From: Bifidobacterium imperatoris
GTDB lineage: Bacteria; Actinomycetota; Actinomycetes; Actinomycetales; Bifidobacteriaceae
NCBI RefSeq assembly: GCF_002860405.1
Contig: NZ_NMWV01000011.1
Span: 124,001 to 188,000, forward strand
DNA length: 64,000 nt
Direction: 5' to 3'
Part shown: one piece after another, positions 23,403-32,591 of the stretch
Layout of the letters: every line of letters begins with the position of its first letter
How positions within the stretch are numbered: position 1 is the stretch's first letter
Translations under genes and position numbers: made by a program
The notes under the pieces: model-generated
Databases searched by the model: none
Seen by the model: the letters and a program-made list of their open reading frames with translations, nothing else
What the model was told of the DNA's origin: nothing

Positions 23403-23924
23403 ATGAAGAGGCCCGAAAAGGAAGCGGTGGTCGCACAGCTTACGGAACAGTTCCGTAACGCCGATGCTGTCTACCTGACCGAGTACCGCGGGCTTACCGT
23501 TCCGCAGGTTTCCGAACTGCGCGAAAAGCTAGGCCGCGATACTTCCTACACTGTGGCTAAGAACACGCTGGCACGCATCGCCGCCAAGGAAGCGGGCATT
23601 GAGGGTCTTGACGACCTGCTCAAGGGCCCGACCGCCATCACCTTTGTGAAGGGCGACTTCATCGAGGCTGCGAAGGTCCTGCGTGATTTTGCCAAGACCA
23701 ACAAGGCTCTCGTTATCTCGGGCGGCTATGCCGATGGCACCGTCTACGACGGCGAGGGTGCAAAGAAGCTGGCAGACATGATGTCTCGCCCGCAGCTCCT
23801 GTCCAAGTTCGCTGGCGACCTCAAGGCTACCACTGCCAAGGCCGCTTACCTGTTCGTCGCTCTGCCGACCAAGGCTGTGCGCACGATCGACGCTCTGCGC
23901 GAGAAGCAGGAAAAGGCAGCTTGA
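23403..23924 (+). CDS. rplJ: 50S ribosomal protein L10
   Basis: L10 forms the base of the ribosomal stalk and carries L7/L12 dimers. Sequence landmarks are RPEKEAVVAQLTEQFRNADAVYLTEYRGLTVPQVSELR, the central KNTLARIAAKEAGIEGLDDLLKGPTAITFV, and the C-terminal helix that holds L7/L12 (PTKAVRTIDALREKQEKAA). ATG 23403, preceded by AGGAAGG, gives the usual 173 residues. A longer in-frame reading from 23331 would run through the attenuator and is rejected. rplL follows after 105 bp. Confidence 0.97.
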   Translation: MKRPEKEAVVAQLTEQFRNADAVYLTEYRGLTVPQVSELREKLGRDTSYTVAKNTLARIAAKEAGIEGLDDLLKGPTAITFVKGDFIEAAKVLRDFAKTNKALVISGGYADGTVYDGEGAKKLADMMSRPQLLSKFAGDLKATTAKAAYLFVALPTKAVRTIDALREKQEKAA

Positions 23925-24029
23925 TTTCCATGCGGCTTGCCGCATGAATAATTCGGAAAACAAACAAAACATTGAGACGGTGCGTCCACCAAGTCGCGTA
24001 GACCGCCGCCAGAATGAAAGGAAGCCATC

Positions 24030-24413
24030 ATGGCTAAGTACACCAACGAAGAGCTCCTGGAAGCTTTTGGTGAAATGACCCTCGTCGAGCTCTCCGAGTT
24101 CGTCAAGGCCTTCGAAGAGAAGTTCGACGTCGAGGCTGCTGCTCCGGTCGCTGCTGTTGCTGCTGCTCCGGCTGCTGGCGCTGGCGCTGAGGAAGAAGAG
24201 AAGACCGAGTTCGACGTCGTCCTGACCGCTGTCGGCGACAAGAAGATCCAGGTCATCAAGGCTGTCAAGGCCATCACCAACGCTGGCCTGGCTGAGGCTA
24301 AGGCTATGGTTGACGGCGCTCCGAAGGCCATCCTCGAGAAGGCTAAGAAGGAAGACGCTGAGAAGGCTAAGTCCCAGCTGGAAGAGGCTGGCGCTACCGT
24401 CGAGCTCAAGTGA
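24030..24413 (+). CDS. rplL: 50S ribosomal protein L7/L12
   Basis: Stalk protein that recruits translation GTPases. The N-terminal dimerisation domain ([27 protein letters not shown]) is joined by an Ala-rich hinge to the C-terminal domain with [24 protein letters not shown] and [18 protein letters not shown]. The length of 127 aa is typical. GAAAGGAAG precedes the ATG. A strong terminator follows at 24457. It is co-transcribed with rplJ behind the L10-type leader. Confidence 0.98.
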   Translation: MAKYTNEELLEAFGEMTLVELSEFVKAFEEKFDVEAAAPVAAVAAAPAAGAGAEEEEKTEFDVVLTAVGDKKIQVIKAVKAITNAGLAEAKAMVDGAPKAILEKAKKEDAEKAKSQLEEAGATVELK

Positions 24414-24456
24414 TTTTGGCGGCATAAGCCGCACATCACAAGCGTTTAGCTTAAGG

Positions 24457-24492
24457 AACCCCGCACCTAAACACTTAGGTTGCGGGGTTTCC
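24457..24492 (+). terminator. Terminator after rplL
   Basis: AACCCCGCACCTAA pairs with TTAGGTTGCGGGGTT (one bulged base), then TTCCC. Confidence 0.8.
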
Positions 24493-24669
24493 CGTATTTA
24501 TGCGGGTTGAGCTTGCGCATAATAAGGGTGTCACGGCGTATTGTATTGCGTTGAGGCGCTGCAATACGAAAACTTGGCAACTCTTCGTCTGATAATTCGC
24601 GAAAAATCAGCACAAGATGACACAATTGCACGTAATGTGGTCAGTAGTGTGTTTAGGAAGGCGGTCACG

Positions 24670-26130
24670 GTGAGCGAGTGGACGGTGCGGATCAATGGGG
24701 TTGATCAGGTCAGCGTCAAACCTGGCAATAGCTTGGAGATAGGTCGCAAGCCTCTGCGCCCCCTGGCTGCCGATGGCAATGCGCGTTTGGATGTGGCCGA
24801 TCAGACCAAATCGATGTCGAAACGCCATGCTCTGCTCACGGTGAAGGAGAACGGTTCCGCCAGCGTGCGTGACCTTGGTTCTACCAATGGTTCCTATGTA
24901 GTGCGCGACAATGGTGATTTGCTGCGTCTGCCGCCGAACGCTGATTTTCTGCTGCCTGTATCTCCGATGCGCATGCAGTTTGGCGATGTCCCTGCCGATT
25001 TTATCCGCATTGATAATCCTGAAGACGGCGACGAGAACCAGTCGGTGCCGGATCTGTTCGGATATGCTGCGTCTGATGCACCGCAGGAACCTGATGCCGC
25101 TGATATGTCTGTGGACGATATTCTTGATTTGCGTGCCGGTGAACCCACTGCCATCTTCAGCGCCGCCAGTGTTCAGCATAAGGTTGATGAGCTTGAACTA
25201 GGCAGTCTTAATATTGTCCAGCTGAATCATAAGCCTGAAGAGCCGGTCTTGCCGCGAGACTTGTTTGCTGATGCAGAGGCTCAGCAGCAGGAAGATGAAG
25301 AGGCGCGCAAGGCAAAGGCCGCAATGGAGGCCGTAGCATTGCCAGAGCAGCCGCAATCGAAGCCGACGCTTCGCCCTGGCGTGCGGATTTCCGGTCTGGT
25401 GCCAGTTGACGCGATTGCCCACCCCGTGCGCACGGCGCATACTGAGCCGGTCGCGGATTCCGAGACCTCTGTAGCACCGGCAGATGAGCATGCTGCCGAA
25501 TCGCAGTCGGAATCCGAACAGCCAGCATCGCAAACGGACACTGCTGAGCAGCCGGAGCCAGCCGAGCCGCATGACGCTCAGCCTGAAACGGTCGAGCCTG
25601 AGGCATCCGCAACCGAAGATACAACTGATACGCCGTCCGAGGATTCACAGCAGGATTCACAACAAAATGAATCGGACGAGTCGACTGAATCCTCTCCATC
25701 GCAGGCCACTGATCCACAGTCATTGGTTTTCGTGCCGATGGAGGAACAGTCAGGTGAGCATGAAAGCTCAGCTGATTCCACACCATCAGTGTCCACTGAT
25801 TCCACGGAATATAGCGATGCCGCAGGCACCTATACCCCCGCCTTCGAACCGGGGTCGGTGTTCGAGCGTGTGGCCAAAGGTGAGCTTAAAGCCCAAGAAC
25901 CAGTGGTTGAAGTCGATGGATTGAACTCCAATGATGCGAAAACCACGCAGGATTTCTCACTGCAATTCGAAATCGCGCGTCATCCGGAACTGCTGGTGTT
26001 CCTGGCTATGAACCCATACCTGTATGACGATATGTACGCTTGGCTTGCCGCTCGTGGCGAAGCCGATATTGACGAAGCTCTGGCCCACAACAAGGGCTAT
26101 CAGGAATACCGCGAAGCGGTTGGAAAGTGA
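24670..26130 (+). CDS. FHA-domain protein with long acidic linker
   Basis: The N-terminal 120 residues form a forkhead-associated domain: LEIGRKPLRP, then SMSKRHALLTV and RDLGSTNGSYV, which hold the Arg, Ser, His and Asn that read phosphothreonine. From about residue 140 to 400 the protein is Pro/Glu/Ser/Asp-rich and disordered. A conserved-looking C-terminal domain of about 90 residues (FEIARHPELLVFLAMNPYLYDDMYAWLAARGEADIDEAL) ends it. GTG 24670 has AGGAAGG upstream and starts just before the domain. A longer in-frame reading from TTG 24541 would add 43 residues with no FHA relation. The gene overlaps the huge downstream gene by four bases, so both are coupled and probably act together, perhaps under a Ser/Thr kinase (inference). 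Confidence 0.8.
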   Translation: MSEWTVRINGVDQVSVKPGNSLEIGRKPLRPLAADGNARLDVADQTKSMSKRHALLTVKENGSASVRDLGSTNGSYVVRDNGDLLRLPPNADFLLPVSPMRMQFGDVPADFIRIDNPEDGDENQSVPDLFGYAASDAPQEPDAADMSVDDILDLRAGEPTAIFSAASVQHKVDELELGSLNIVQLNHKPEEPVLPRDLFADAEAQQQEDEEARKAKAAMEAVALPEQPQSKPTLRPGVRISGLVPVDAIAHPVRTAHTEPVADSETSVAPADEHAAESQSESEQPASQTDTAEQPEPAEPHDAQPETVEPEASATEDTTDTPSEDSQQDSQQNESDESTESSPSQATDPQSLVFVPMEEQSGEHESSADSTPSVSTDSTEYSDAAGTYTPAFEPGSVFERVAKGELKAQEPVVEVDGLNSNDAKTTQDFSLQFEIARHPELLVFLAMNPYLYDDMYAWLAARGEADIDEALAHNKGYQEYREAVGK

Positions 26131-29100
26131 GCCGGGAGATGACTCAAACACAAGATCAGCATGATCAGAACACGGCCAATGCGGTGCTTGGCCTGAATCG
26201 TATTCGTGGCTGGCGCGACCGGTACCGCGCCATGCTGGCTCCTTCGCCCTTGGAGGATGTGAACCAGCTTGTGGCCAAACTGGATATGACCCATGCCCAT
26301 CCTTCCGGCAACGCGCAACTGTTCGCGTCGGGTCATGTGCGTCTTGACTCGCTGTTCCGTGATACCGGCATGCTGAAGGCGGCAGAGCGTCATCTCACAC
26401 GCGTGCTGGACGATCAGACCGCCAAGCGCCGTATCGCCGGTGTTGCGGAACTGTCCATAGCCGTAGGTGTGGCTACTTGGAAAGGCAATGCGCTGCCGGT
26501 GCTGCTCTACCCAGTGACCGTGTTCGTGCCGAAAGAAGGTTCCGCACCGACCATTCAGTTCGCTGGACGTGCCACACTGAACAGTGCGTTCGTCAATGTG
26601 CTGCGTGAACAGCGCGTGTATTTGGATGAGGATTCCTTATTCGATGTCTCCAGCTACGAGAGTGGTAAGCCGGACACCTCCGCTTTGTTCGCCCGCATCA
26701 TTGCTGAAGCGCATGATTTTATTCCTGACTTCACCATTGAGCGTCATGTCGTGCTTGGTTGCTTTATGGATCCGTCGGCGCTGATCGTTGCCGAAAGCCA
26801 GCAGATTATCGATCAGTTGGAAAATGGTGCCACCGGCAATGTATTGCTTGATGCGTTGGCTGGCGATGAGAGCGCTCGCGCATCCTTGAAGGATACGAAC
26901 CCGCCGCAGTACAGTCCTTTCGACTCCGACCCGCATTCCGAGTTCGAAGTTGGTGATGTGGATAATACGGTGCGCTATGCCGCTTCTTTGGCAGCTGCAG
27001 GTCACAGCATCGTGGTCGATGGTTCCTTCCCCAAGGGCGCTGCGGAACAGTCTGTGGCGATTGCTTCACGTTGCTTGATGAGCGGCCGCTCCGTGCTGTA
27101 TGTGCCCGGCGTCACCGAACAGAAACGTCGCTTTATGCAGGCGGCATCAGCGAATGAGCTCAAAGCTCAGTTGCTTGACGTTGCCGATGAGCATGCCAAT
27201 GCCGTGATCGATAAGCAGCTTATTTCGGCAGTGGGCTTCCAGCCGGGTGTTGCTACCCAGCGATTCGATCAGCTTGCGGATGAGCTTGTGGGCGTGCGCT
27301 CGCGTTTGACCCGTTATCTGGGCGATCTGCACGGTGTGAACGAGAAGTGGAATGTTTCCGCATACGAGACGATTCAGAATCTGGCTCGTATTTCGGTACT
27401 GCCGACCCATCCAGCCACCCATGTGAGGCTCCGCGAGCAAAGCGCGCTCACCGTTGGCGGCGATATGGAAGCATGGATCAGCAAGCTTGAACGTGCCGGA
27501 GAACTCGGTGAGTTCACCATTGGGCCCAAGGACACTGCTTGGTACAAAGCTAATCTGACCACTGAGGATCAAGCCATTGACGCATATCAGCGCGTGGATG
27601 ATTTGCTGCGTCGCTACCTGCCAGCCACTCGTGAACAGGTGACGCGTACAGTGCAGACCTGTGGATTCCCCATTCCTACTACGACGCGTGAATGGGAACG
27701 CCAGGTCACAGTGCTGAAGAACCTGAGGCGTGTGCTAGATGTGTTCCAGCCGGAAATCTTCGAACGAGACATCGATTCGATGATCGAAGCCACCATGCCC
27801 AAGGCGCAGCGTAAGGCCGAAGGCACGTCAATGGGCTTCTGGGAGCGTCGTCGTCATATCAAGGAAGCCAAGTCCCTGCTGCGCGTTGGCGCACAGGTGG
27901 AGGACCTGCATGAAGCCCTGAAGGTAGTGGCCAAGCAAGGCGAACAGTGGCGTCAGTTTGTGCCTCATGGCGGCTGGCCGGTGCTGCCTACGAAGCTGGA
28001 CGACATCATCACCACGCTTGATGGTCTCCTTGGCAATATGACCTCTTTGGATACCGTGCTGGCCACTACGCCTATCGGCGGCAACCTGGAGACCGCGGAC
28101 TTCAATACTGTTGAAGAGCGTCTTAAGGCGTTGCTGGACGACCGTAAAGCTCTGGACACGTTGCCTGAGCGCTGCCGTTTGGAGCAGGAGCTCGCCGCGG
28201 TGGGCTTGACCGAACTCGTCAATGATCTGACCATTCGCCATGTGGGCGTTGATCAGGTGCGTGGCGAATTGCAGCTGGCATGGTGGACCACGGTGTTTGA
28301 CGATATCGTCCGCTCTTCGGCAATCATCTCCAATCAGGATGGTTCCGCACTGCAGACCGCATCAGACCGATTCATTCAGGTCGACGTGGAACATGTGCGT
28401 TCGGTTGGGCCGATGGTGGCTCAGGAATCGATGCGTCGCCTGTGTGACATGCTGTTCTCCCGCACGCAGGAAGCGAACCAGCTGCATACGGTGCTTGCCG
28501 GCCGCTCTAATGTGACGTTGAGCCGTATTCGCCGAGATCACCCGGAAATTCTGGCAGCGGCAAAGCCGATTATCGTTGCCGCTCCAGGCACTTTGGCTGC
28601 ATTGACCGAGCCCGGTGTACTTGCCGATGTGGCTATTGTCGATGCATGCGCACATATTCCGTCGATTGAACTGCTCTCGATTCTGAGTCGTGTACGTCAG
28701 GTTGTGGTTATTGCGCATTGCGCCACGGTGACCAGCGAATCGATGAAGGAATTGATCGGCATGCTGCCTCATGTTGAGGTGGTGGCTCAGCCATCCTGCC
28801 GCGCTCCGCGTCTGGCTGCATTCTTGGAATCCGAAGGCTATGGGTCGGTCGGCTATGACGTAGCTACCGAACCGGCTACTGGTGTGGTGCGATTCCATCG
28901 CATTGAAGCCAACGGTGTTCCTGTAATGTCCAGTGGTTTGGTGGAATCCAGCCAGCAGGAAATCGAAGAAGTGGTCCGTATCATCACCGAACGTGCTGCC
29001 AGCTTCACAGTGGTGCCATCGCGGTATATCCTCGCCGTTGTGGTGTTGACCGACGTGTTCCGCACTCGGTTGGGTGCCGAATTGAAGTCTTTGGCTTCCA

Positions 29101-29774
29101 AGAACAAGCCAATGGGACGATTCCTGCGCCATGTTCGTTTGGTGCCGTTGCGTGATGTGGCTGGTACTCAGGCCACGGACGTGATTATCTCGATGTGCTA
29201 TGCCAAGACCGTGCATGGCCGTTTGCTCCAGCAGTTCGGCGTGCTCGAAAATGATGGTGGCCGTGGCATGTTGCTTGACGCATTGGCATTGGCTGACCGC
29301 AATCTGGATATTGTGTCTGCCTTCGGTCCGGAAGATATGGATGATGAGCGTCTGCATCAGACAGGGCCAAGATTCCTGAAGACCGTGCTGACATGGGTGA
29401 GCCAGCTGGACGACCGTCCGGTGCTGCCGGTGCGTGCCGCTGTTGGAGACAATGTGCTGTTTAACGATATTGCCGATCGTTTGCGCGCTCGTGGCCTCGA
29501 TGCGGCGGTGAACTACGGCTTCGATAAGGGCATTAAGATCCCGCTGGTCGTTGGGCTGAAGGACAAGCCATTTGCGCTTGCCGTGGAAACCGATGACGCC
29601 AATTTCATGTCGGTGCAGTCCACACGCCGTCGCCATCGTCTCAGCGGGCAGAACCTCATGTCCTTGGGATGGAACGTCATGACCGTATGGAGTGTTGCCG
29701 CGTTCGTGAACCCGGATAAGGAAGTCGACCGCATCGTAGCTCGCATCAGCGATATCTACCGTGAGGTTGAATAA
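26127..29774 (+). CDS. Large helicase/nuclease-like protein with degenerate active sites
   Basis: No close family is certain. The layout resembles DUF4011-type superfamily 1 helicases that end in an MTES_1575-like nuclease domain. Around residue 299, DGSFPKGAAEQSVAIASRCL sits where GPPGTGKSQTIANLI would be, but the GK-S/T is missing. Around 836-844, AIVDACAHIPSIELLSIL replaces the Walker B DEAS. At the C-terminus, LVVGLKDKPFALAVETDD and LSGQNLMSLGWNVMTVWSVAAFVNPDKE match the nuclease pattern; Glu1154 and Asp1156 remain, but an upstream Asp seems replaced by Pro. The protein is therefore probably a pseudo-ATPase scaffold. GTG 26127 overlaps the FHA gene stop (GTGA). An ATG at 26139 is an alternative. 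A 66-aa gene follows after two bases. Confidence 0.6.
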   Translation: MSREMTQTQDQHDQNTANAVLGLNRIRGWRDRYRAMLAPSPLEDVNQLVAKLDMTHAHPSGNAQLFASGHVRLDSLFRDTGMLKAAERHLTRVLDDQTAKRRIAGVAELSIAVGVATWKGNALPVLLYPVTVFVPKEGSAPTIQFAGRATLNSAFVNVLREQRVYLDEDSLFDVSSYESGKPDTSALFARIIAEAHDFIPDFTIERHVVLGCFMDPSALIVAESQQIIDQLENGATGNVLLDALAGDESARASLKDTNPPQYSPFDSDPHSEFEVGDVDNTVRYAASLAAAGHSIVVDGSFPKGAAEQSVAIASRCLMSGRSVLYVPGVTEQKRRFMQAASANELKAQLLDVADEHANAVIDKQLISAVGFQPGVATQRFDQLADELVGVRSRLTRYLGDLHGVNEKWNVSAYETIQNLARISVLPTHPATHVRLREQSALTVGGDMEAWISKLERAGELGEFTIGPKDTAWYKANLTTEDQAIDAYQRVDDLLRRYLPATREQVTRTVQTCGFPIPTTTREWERQVTVLKNLRRVLDVFQPEIFERDIDSMIEATMPKAQRKAEGTSMGFWERRRHIKEAKSLLRVGAQVEDLHEALKVVAKQGEQWRQFVPHGGWPVLPTKLDDIITTLDGLLGNMTSLDTVLATTPIGGNLETADFNTVEERLKALLDDRKALDTLPERCRLEQELAAVGLTELVNDLTIRHVGVDQVRGELQLAWWTTVFDDIVRSSAIISNQDGSALQTASDRFIQVDVEHVRSVGPMVAQESMRRLCDMLFSRTQEANQLHTVLAGRSNVTLSRIRRDHPEILAAAKPIIVAAPGTLAALTEPGVLADVAIVDACAHIPSIELLSILSRVRQVVVIAHCATVTSESMKELIGMLPHVEVVAQPSCRAPRLAAFLESEGYGSVGYDVATEPATGVVRFHRIEANGVPVMSSGLVESSQQEIEEVVRIITERAASFTVVPSRYILAVVVLTDVFRTRLGAELKSLASKNKPMGRFLRHVRLVPLRDVAGTQATDVIISMCYAKTVHGRLLQQFGVLENDGGRGMLLDALALADRNLDIVSAFGPEDMDDERLHQTGPRFLKTVLTWVSQLDDRPVLPVRAAVGDNVLFNDIADRLRARGLDAAVNYGFDKGIKIPLVVGLKDKPFALAVETDDANFMSVQSTRRRHRLSGQNLMSLGWNVMTVWSVAAFVNPDKEVDRIVARISDIYREVE

Positions 29775-29776
29775 CG

Positions 29777-29977
29777 ATGGCTGAATATTCAGCAACACGA
29801 CGCACTCCGCGCAAACATAAGCGTGTGGTGATGAAGGGTACTGAGCGGTTTGATGCTGATGGTGTCAAACTCGAGCCTGGAGACATGCAGACCGCTCAGC
29901 AGCGCCAAGCCGACGATGACCAGCGCATCCTCGGCGAGTTGCCGCCTCACTGGGCTGTGTTCAATGAAAAACAGTAA
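29777..29977 (+). CDS. Small basic-N-terminal protein of unknown function (66 aa)
   Basis: Not recognised. It starts two bases after the helicase-like gene, so it is part of the same transcript. The first 20 residues are Arg/Lys-rich (RRTPRKHKRVVMKG) and the C-terminal half is polar, ending with LPPHWAVFNEKQ. It could bind nucleic acid or its large neighbour. No sequence proof exists for either. Tight linkage to the FHA and helicase-like genes supports it as real. Confidence 0.6.
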   Translation: MAEYSATRRTPRKHKRVVMKGTERFDADGVKLEPGDMQTAQQRQADDDQRILGELPPHWAVFNEKQ

Positions 29978-29991
29978 CGATAGCAGCTGGG

Positions 29992-30687
29992 TCAGTGCAT
30001 TACAGCCATGATTGCTCCTGTTTCCTGAAGTTGCATCACCTGTGCCGCAGCACTCGGCGCTATAGCAAACGACACCAATTGCCCACCATCCGTATACGAT
30101 GTGTCGGCAGTTTTGTTGATGCCCATAACCAGTGCGTCCTCGGCGAGTACGCAGCTTTCTTTTTGCACAGCAGCTCGTGAAGCATCAGTCGTATCCGCCT
30201 CATCGTTCTGCGAATGCTGCTCACTTTGGCAACCCACAGCAGACACCAATTGCACATGATCTCCGGGAGTCAAATCACCGGCTGTGCTGGTCAACCGCAC
30301 TTCCAGAACAGTGGTACCTTTCGGTGCCACCGGAGCGTTACGCGCCATCTGTTTCAGTATCGGATCGCCGTTCGCTATATCGGTATACGCGATTCGTCCA
30401 GTCGCATCCTCAACCGAGTCAAGCATCGAAGCGCTGACGGCGGACGGAGAAACATAGCGAATCATCACATCCGAAGCGCCAATAGTGCCGCCTCGCGCAA
30501 TATCGCGGACTGCCACCACAACAGGCGCTGTTGCGATATGTGCGGTTATGGCTTGCAAGCCAAACAATACGGCGAATCCCGCGCATGCAGCCGCCGCAAT
30601 ACGCCGCAGTGTATACCGCATGCGGCGCTGACGCAGCGAGCCGGTGGGCGGAAGCTTGCGCTTTGAGAATACAGAAAAGGTCACCAT
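29992..30687 (-). CDS. SAF-domain protein (CpaB/RcpC-like)
   Basis: One N-terminal membrane helix (AAAACAGFAVLFGLQAIT) after a basic cytoplasmic segment, then an SAF domain: PVVVAVRDIARGGTIGASDVMIRYV ... IANGDPILKQMA. The rest resembles the CpaB/RcpC region (LTSTAGDLTPGDHVQLVSAV) with two Cys (GCQSEQ and ESCVLAED) that may pair outside the cell. CpaB proteins belong to Flp/Tad pili, but no other pilus gene is seen here, so it may be an orphan or serve another surface assembly. The start is uncertain: ATG 30687 is used, ATG 30621 is possible, and a TTG at 30729 seems unlikely. Confidence 0.65.
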   Translation of the reverse strand: MVTFSVFSKRKLPPTGSLRQRRMRYTLRRIAAAACAGFAVLFGLQAITAHIATAPVVVAVRDIARGGTIGASDVMIRYVSPSAVSASMLDSVEDATGRIAYTDIANGDPILKQMARNAPVAPKGTTVLEVRLTSTAGDLTPGDHVQLVSAVGCQSEQHSQNDEADTTDASRAAVQKESCVLAEDALVMGINKTADTSYTDGGQLVSFAIAPSAAAQVMQLQETGAIMAVMH

Positions 30688-30817
30688 ACGTTCATGGTGA
30701 CCTGAGTACTTCCGGTAGCGCAAGCTCAACCGACCTATGTGGTTCTAGCTTGCCGAGTTATCCACATTCTGCGCCATTTTCGAGGATTCATTCGACGTTT
30801 TGCCCCGCCACGCATAC

Positions 30818-30863
30818 AAAAGCGGGGCATTTCAGCGGATGAACCGCGAAAATGCCCCGCTTT
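30818..30863 (-). terminator. Terminator after the FmdB-like gene
   Basis: AAAGCGGGGCATTT and AAATGCCCCGCTTT form a 14-bp perfect stem that itself encloses CGCGG/CAGCGG-type pairs; it serves the minus-strand gene and may be bidirectional. Confidence 0.75.
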
Positions 30864-30877
30864 AGCGACTTACTGGC

Positions 30878-31063
30878 TTACTTACCGGACTTATCCGTGC
30901 GGTAGAAGCCGTGACCCTTGAACTCGATCGGTACAGCCGAATACACCTTGCGTACCTGTTCCTGAGCGCACTTCGGGCACACGGTAATTGGGTCATCGGA
31001 GAATGACTGCTGTTCGGTGAAATCGTAGCCGCAGTTCTTGCAGCGGTAATGATAAGTAGGCAA
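30878..31063 (-). CDS. FmdB-family zinc-ribbon protein
   Basis: Small putative regulatory protein with a single zinc ribbon: LPTYHYRCKNCGYDF opens it, CPKC closes the second knuckle, and FKGHGFYRTD is the typical C-terminal motif. The best start is TTG 31063, because GGAGGAATCCG lies just upstream and gives the standard N-terminus (M)PTYHYRC; longer versions would add an unrelated basic stretch. Length is 61 aa. Function of the family is still unclear. It lies next to the 5-formyl-THF cyclo-ligase gene, as is common in actinobacteria. Confidence 0.85.
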   Translation of the reverse strand: MPTYHYRCKNCGYDFTEQQSFSDDPITVCPKCAQEQVRKVYSAVPIEFKGHGFYRTDKSGK

Positions 31064-31163
31064 CGGATTCCTCCACACAAATACAAACAAACGCGCACGG
31101 CTCAATGCCATGCCAAGCAACCGTTCATATCCTAGTCATTGCCCTGACAGTTCAGCCACCGGA

Positions 31164-31853
31164 TTATTGGACGGTGAACATGTGATATCCACTTGGCGTA
31201 AGCACAGCGTCTGCGGGAACATCATGCGGCTCGGCCGGCAGGTCATCCTCCAGAACCTCCCACGGCCAACAGACGGCAACCAACGGACATCCCGGTTGGC
31301 GCGCAGCCAATGCGCGGTCATACCAGCCGGCTCCGCGCCCCAAACGGAAGCCCCTCGAGTCAACGCCAAGAGCCGGAGCGAATACCATATCGGCCTGAGT
31401 CAAAGCCTCAGGCGGCAATACAGCGCCATCAGGCTCATCCGGACGCAAATGGCCATGTCCATCCACGGCGCGCAAATCATCCATCGACTGCAGCACGCTC
31501 CAGCCTATTTCCAATCCGGACCCCAGCTTCGGCACAAGAACCCTGCACCCTCGCTCCAACAGCCAAGTAAGCAGCGGGCGGGTCTCGATTTCAGTACCCA
31601 TCGATACGTAAGCCGCCACGACGTTCCCCTGGCAAACCCGCTGCATGAATGGCTCGGATGCAAACGCCTGCGTGAGCGTTCGGACCAGCGAGTGGCCGGC
31701 GTCGAGGCGCTCCCGAACAGAAGTGAGCCTACGTCTTGCCAGAGCCTGATGCCGCAGCTCGAATTTATCAGCGGCTTCAGCCGCGGCCTTGTGCGCTGTT
31801 GAAGCAACAGCCGCCTGCTTATTCGCTGTGTCCGTAATCTCTACACCACTCAT
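31164..31853 (-). CDS. 5-formyltetrahydrofolate cyclo-ligase
   Basis: Converts 5-formyl-THF to 5,10-methenyl-THF with ATP and returns stored folate to the one-carbon pool. Signatures are RRRLTSVRERLDAG at the N-terminus, VAAYVSMGTEIETRPLL, GRGAGWYDRALA (the GxGxGxYDR phosphate loop) and VCWPWEVLEDDLPAEPHDVPADAVLTP at the C-terminus. ATG 31853 (MSGVEITD) is preferred; a longer reading from 31907 would overlap the divergent acetyltransferase gene. Size of 229 aa fits. Confidence 0.88.
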   Translation of the reverse strand: MSGVEITDTANKQAAVASTAHKAAAEAADKFELRHQALARRRLTSVRERLDAGHSLVRTLTQAFASEPFMQRVCQGNVVAAYVSMGTEIETRPLLTWLLERGCRVLVPKLGSGLEIGWSVLQSMDDLRAVDGHGHLRPDEPDGAVLPPEALTQADMVFAPALGVDSRGFRLGRGAGWYDRALAARQPGCPLVAVCWPWEVLEDDLPAEPHDVPADAVLTPSGYHMFTVQ

Positions 31854-31873
31854 ATCGCACAACGTAGCACGGC

Positions 31874-31888
31874 TACAATAAGGGGCCG
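31874..31888 (+). promoter_or_regulatory. Leaderless promoter of the acetyltransferase gene
   Basis: TACAAT (31874-31879) ends eight bases before the GTG start, so transcription probably begins at or next to the start codon. Confidence 0.5.
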
Positions 31889-32553
31889 TGTCAGTATTCC
31901 AGACCATTAAAGAGGCGTTCCGGCCGGATAATCAGATCCGCATGCCGCGCCTGAGCCATCCCGGTTGCCCTATTGTGTTGCGCGCACTCACTATGGATGA
32001 TGAGGAAGCGTGGAACGAAGTGCGTTGGCGTAATAATGATTGGCTGGCACCTTGGGAATCCGGCGACCCGATGCATGGGGGAATCATCACCTTCAACCAG
32101 TGGTTGCAACGCATGCGTCGCAATGAGCAGCATGGCACCGGTGCGCTGTTCGCCATTGAATATCAGATGCGTATTGTCGGCCAGATTTCGTTAGGGGCCA
32201 TATCGTATGGATCCATGCGCACCGGAGTGGTGGGGTATTGGGTTGATCAGCGTTACGCGGGGCGCGGGTTTGCGCCGATGGCTCTCGCCATGTTGGCTGA
32301 TTGGGCGCTGACCGACCCATTCGGCCCCGCCTTGCATCGATTGGAAATCGCCATTTTGCCTGAGAACGCTCGATCGCTGGCTGTGGTGCGCAAGATTGGC
32401 GCGCATCATGAGGGGCTTCGTGAACGGTATATGTATGTAAACGGTCACTGGCGCGACCATGTGACGTTCGCCTTGCTGGCCGAGGATGCTGGAACGGGAT
32501 TCACGGCGCGTCTGCTGCAATCGCGTTCATCATCCGACACGCCCGGCGAGTAA
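31888..32553 (+). CDS. GNAT acetyltransferase, RimJ/RimL type
   Basis: An N-acetyltransferase of the RimJ/RimL group, which acetylates ribosomal protein N-termini or other amines with acetyl-CoA. The fold is visible from VLRALTMDDEEAWNEVRWRNNDWLAPWE (N-terminal strand and helix) to GVVGYWVDQRYAGRGFAPMALAML (acetyl-CoA loop with the RG.A pattern) and HRLEIAILPENARSLAVVRKIGAHHEGLRERYM, a RimJ-type C-terminus. GTG 31888 seems to be a leaderless start. It is divergent from the cyclo-ligase gene. The specific substrate is not known. Confidence 0.82.
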   Translation: MSVFQTIKEAFRPDNQIRMPRLSHPGCPIVLRALTMDDEEAWNEVRWRNNDWLAPWESGDPMHGGIITFNQWLQRMRRNEQHGTGALFAIEYQMRIVGQISLGAISYGSMRTGVVGYWVDQRYAGRGFAPMALAMLADWALTDPFGPALHRLEIAILPENARSLAVVRKIGAHHEGLRERYMYVNGHWRDHVTFALLAEDAGTGFTARLLQSRSSSDTPGE

Positions 32554-32591
32554 CCCACAAGTTCGTCGGGGCGTCTCCTATTCTTGACTCT

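Noticed and set aside
25208-25786. Minus-strand frames opposite the FHA linker
   Set aside because: They arise from Pro/Glu/Ser codons of the linker and carry no domain.
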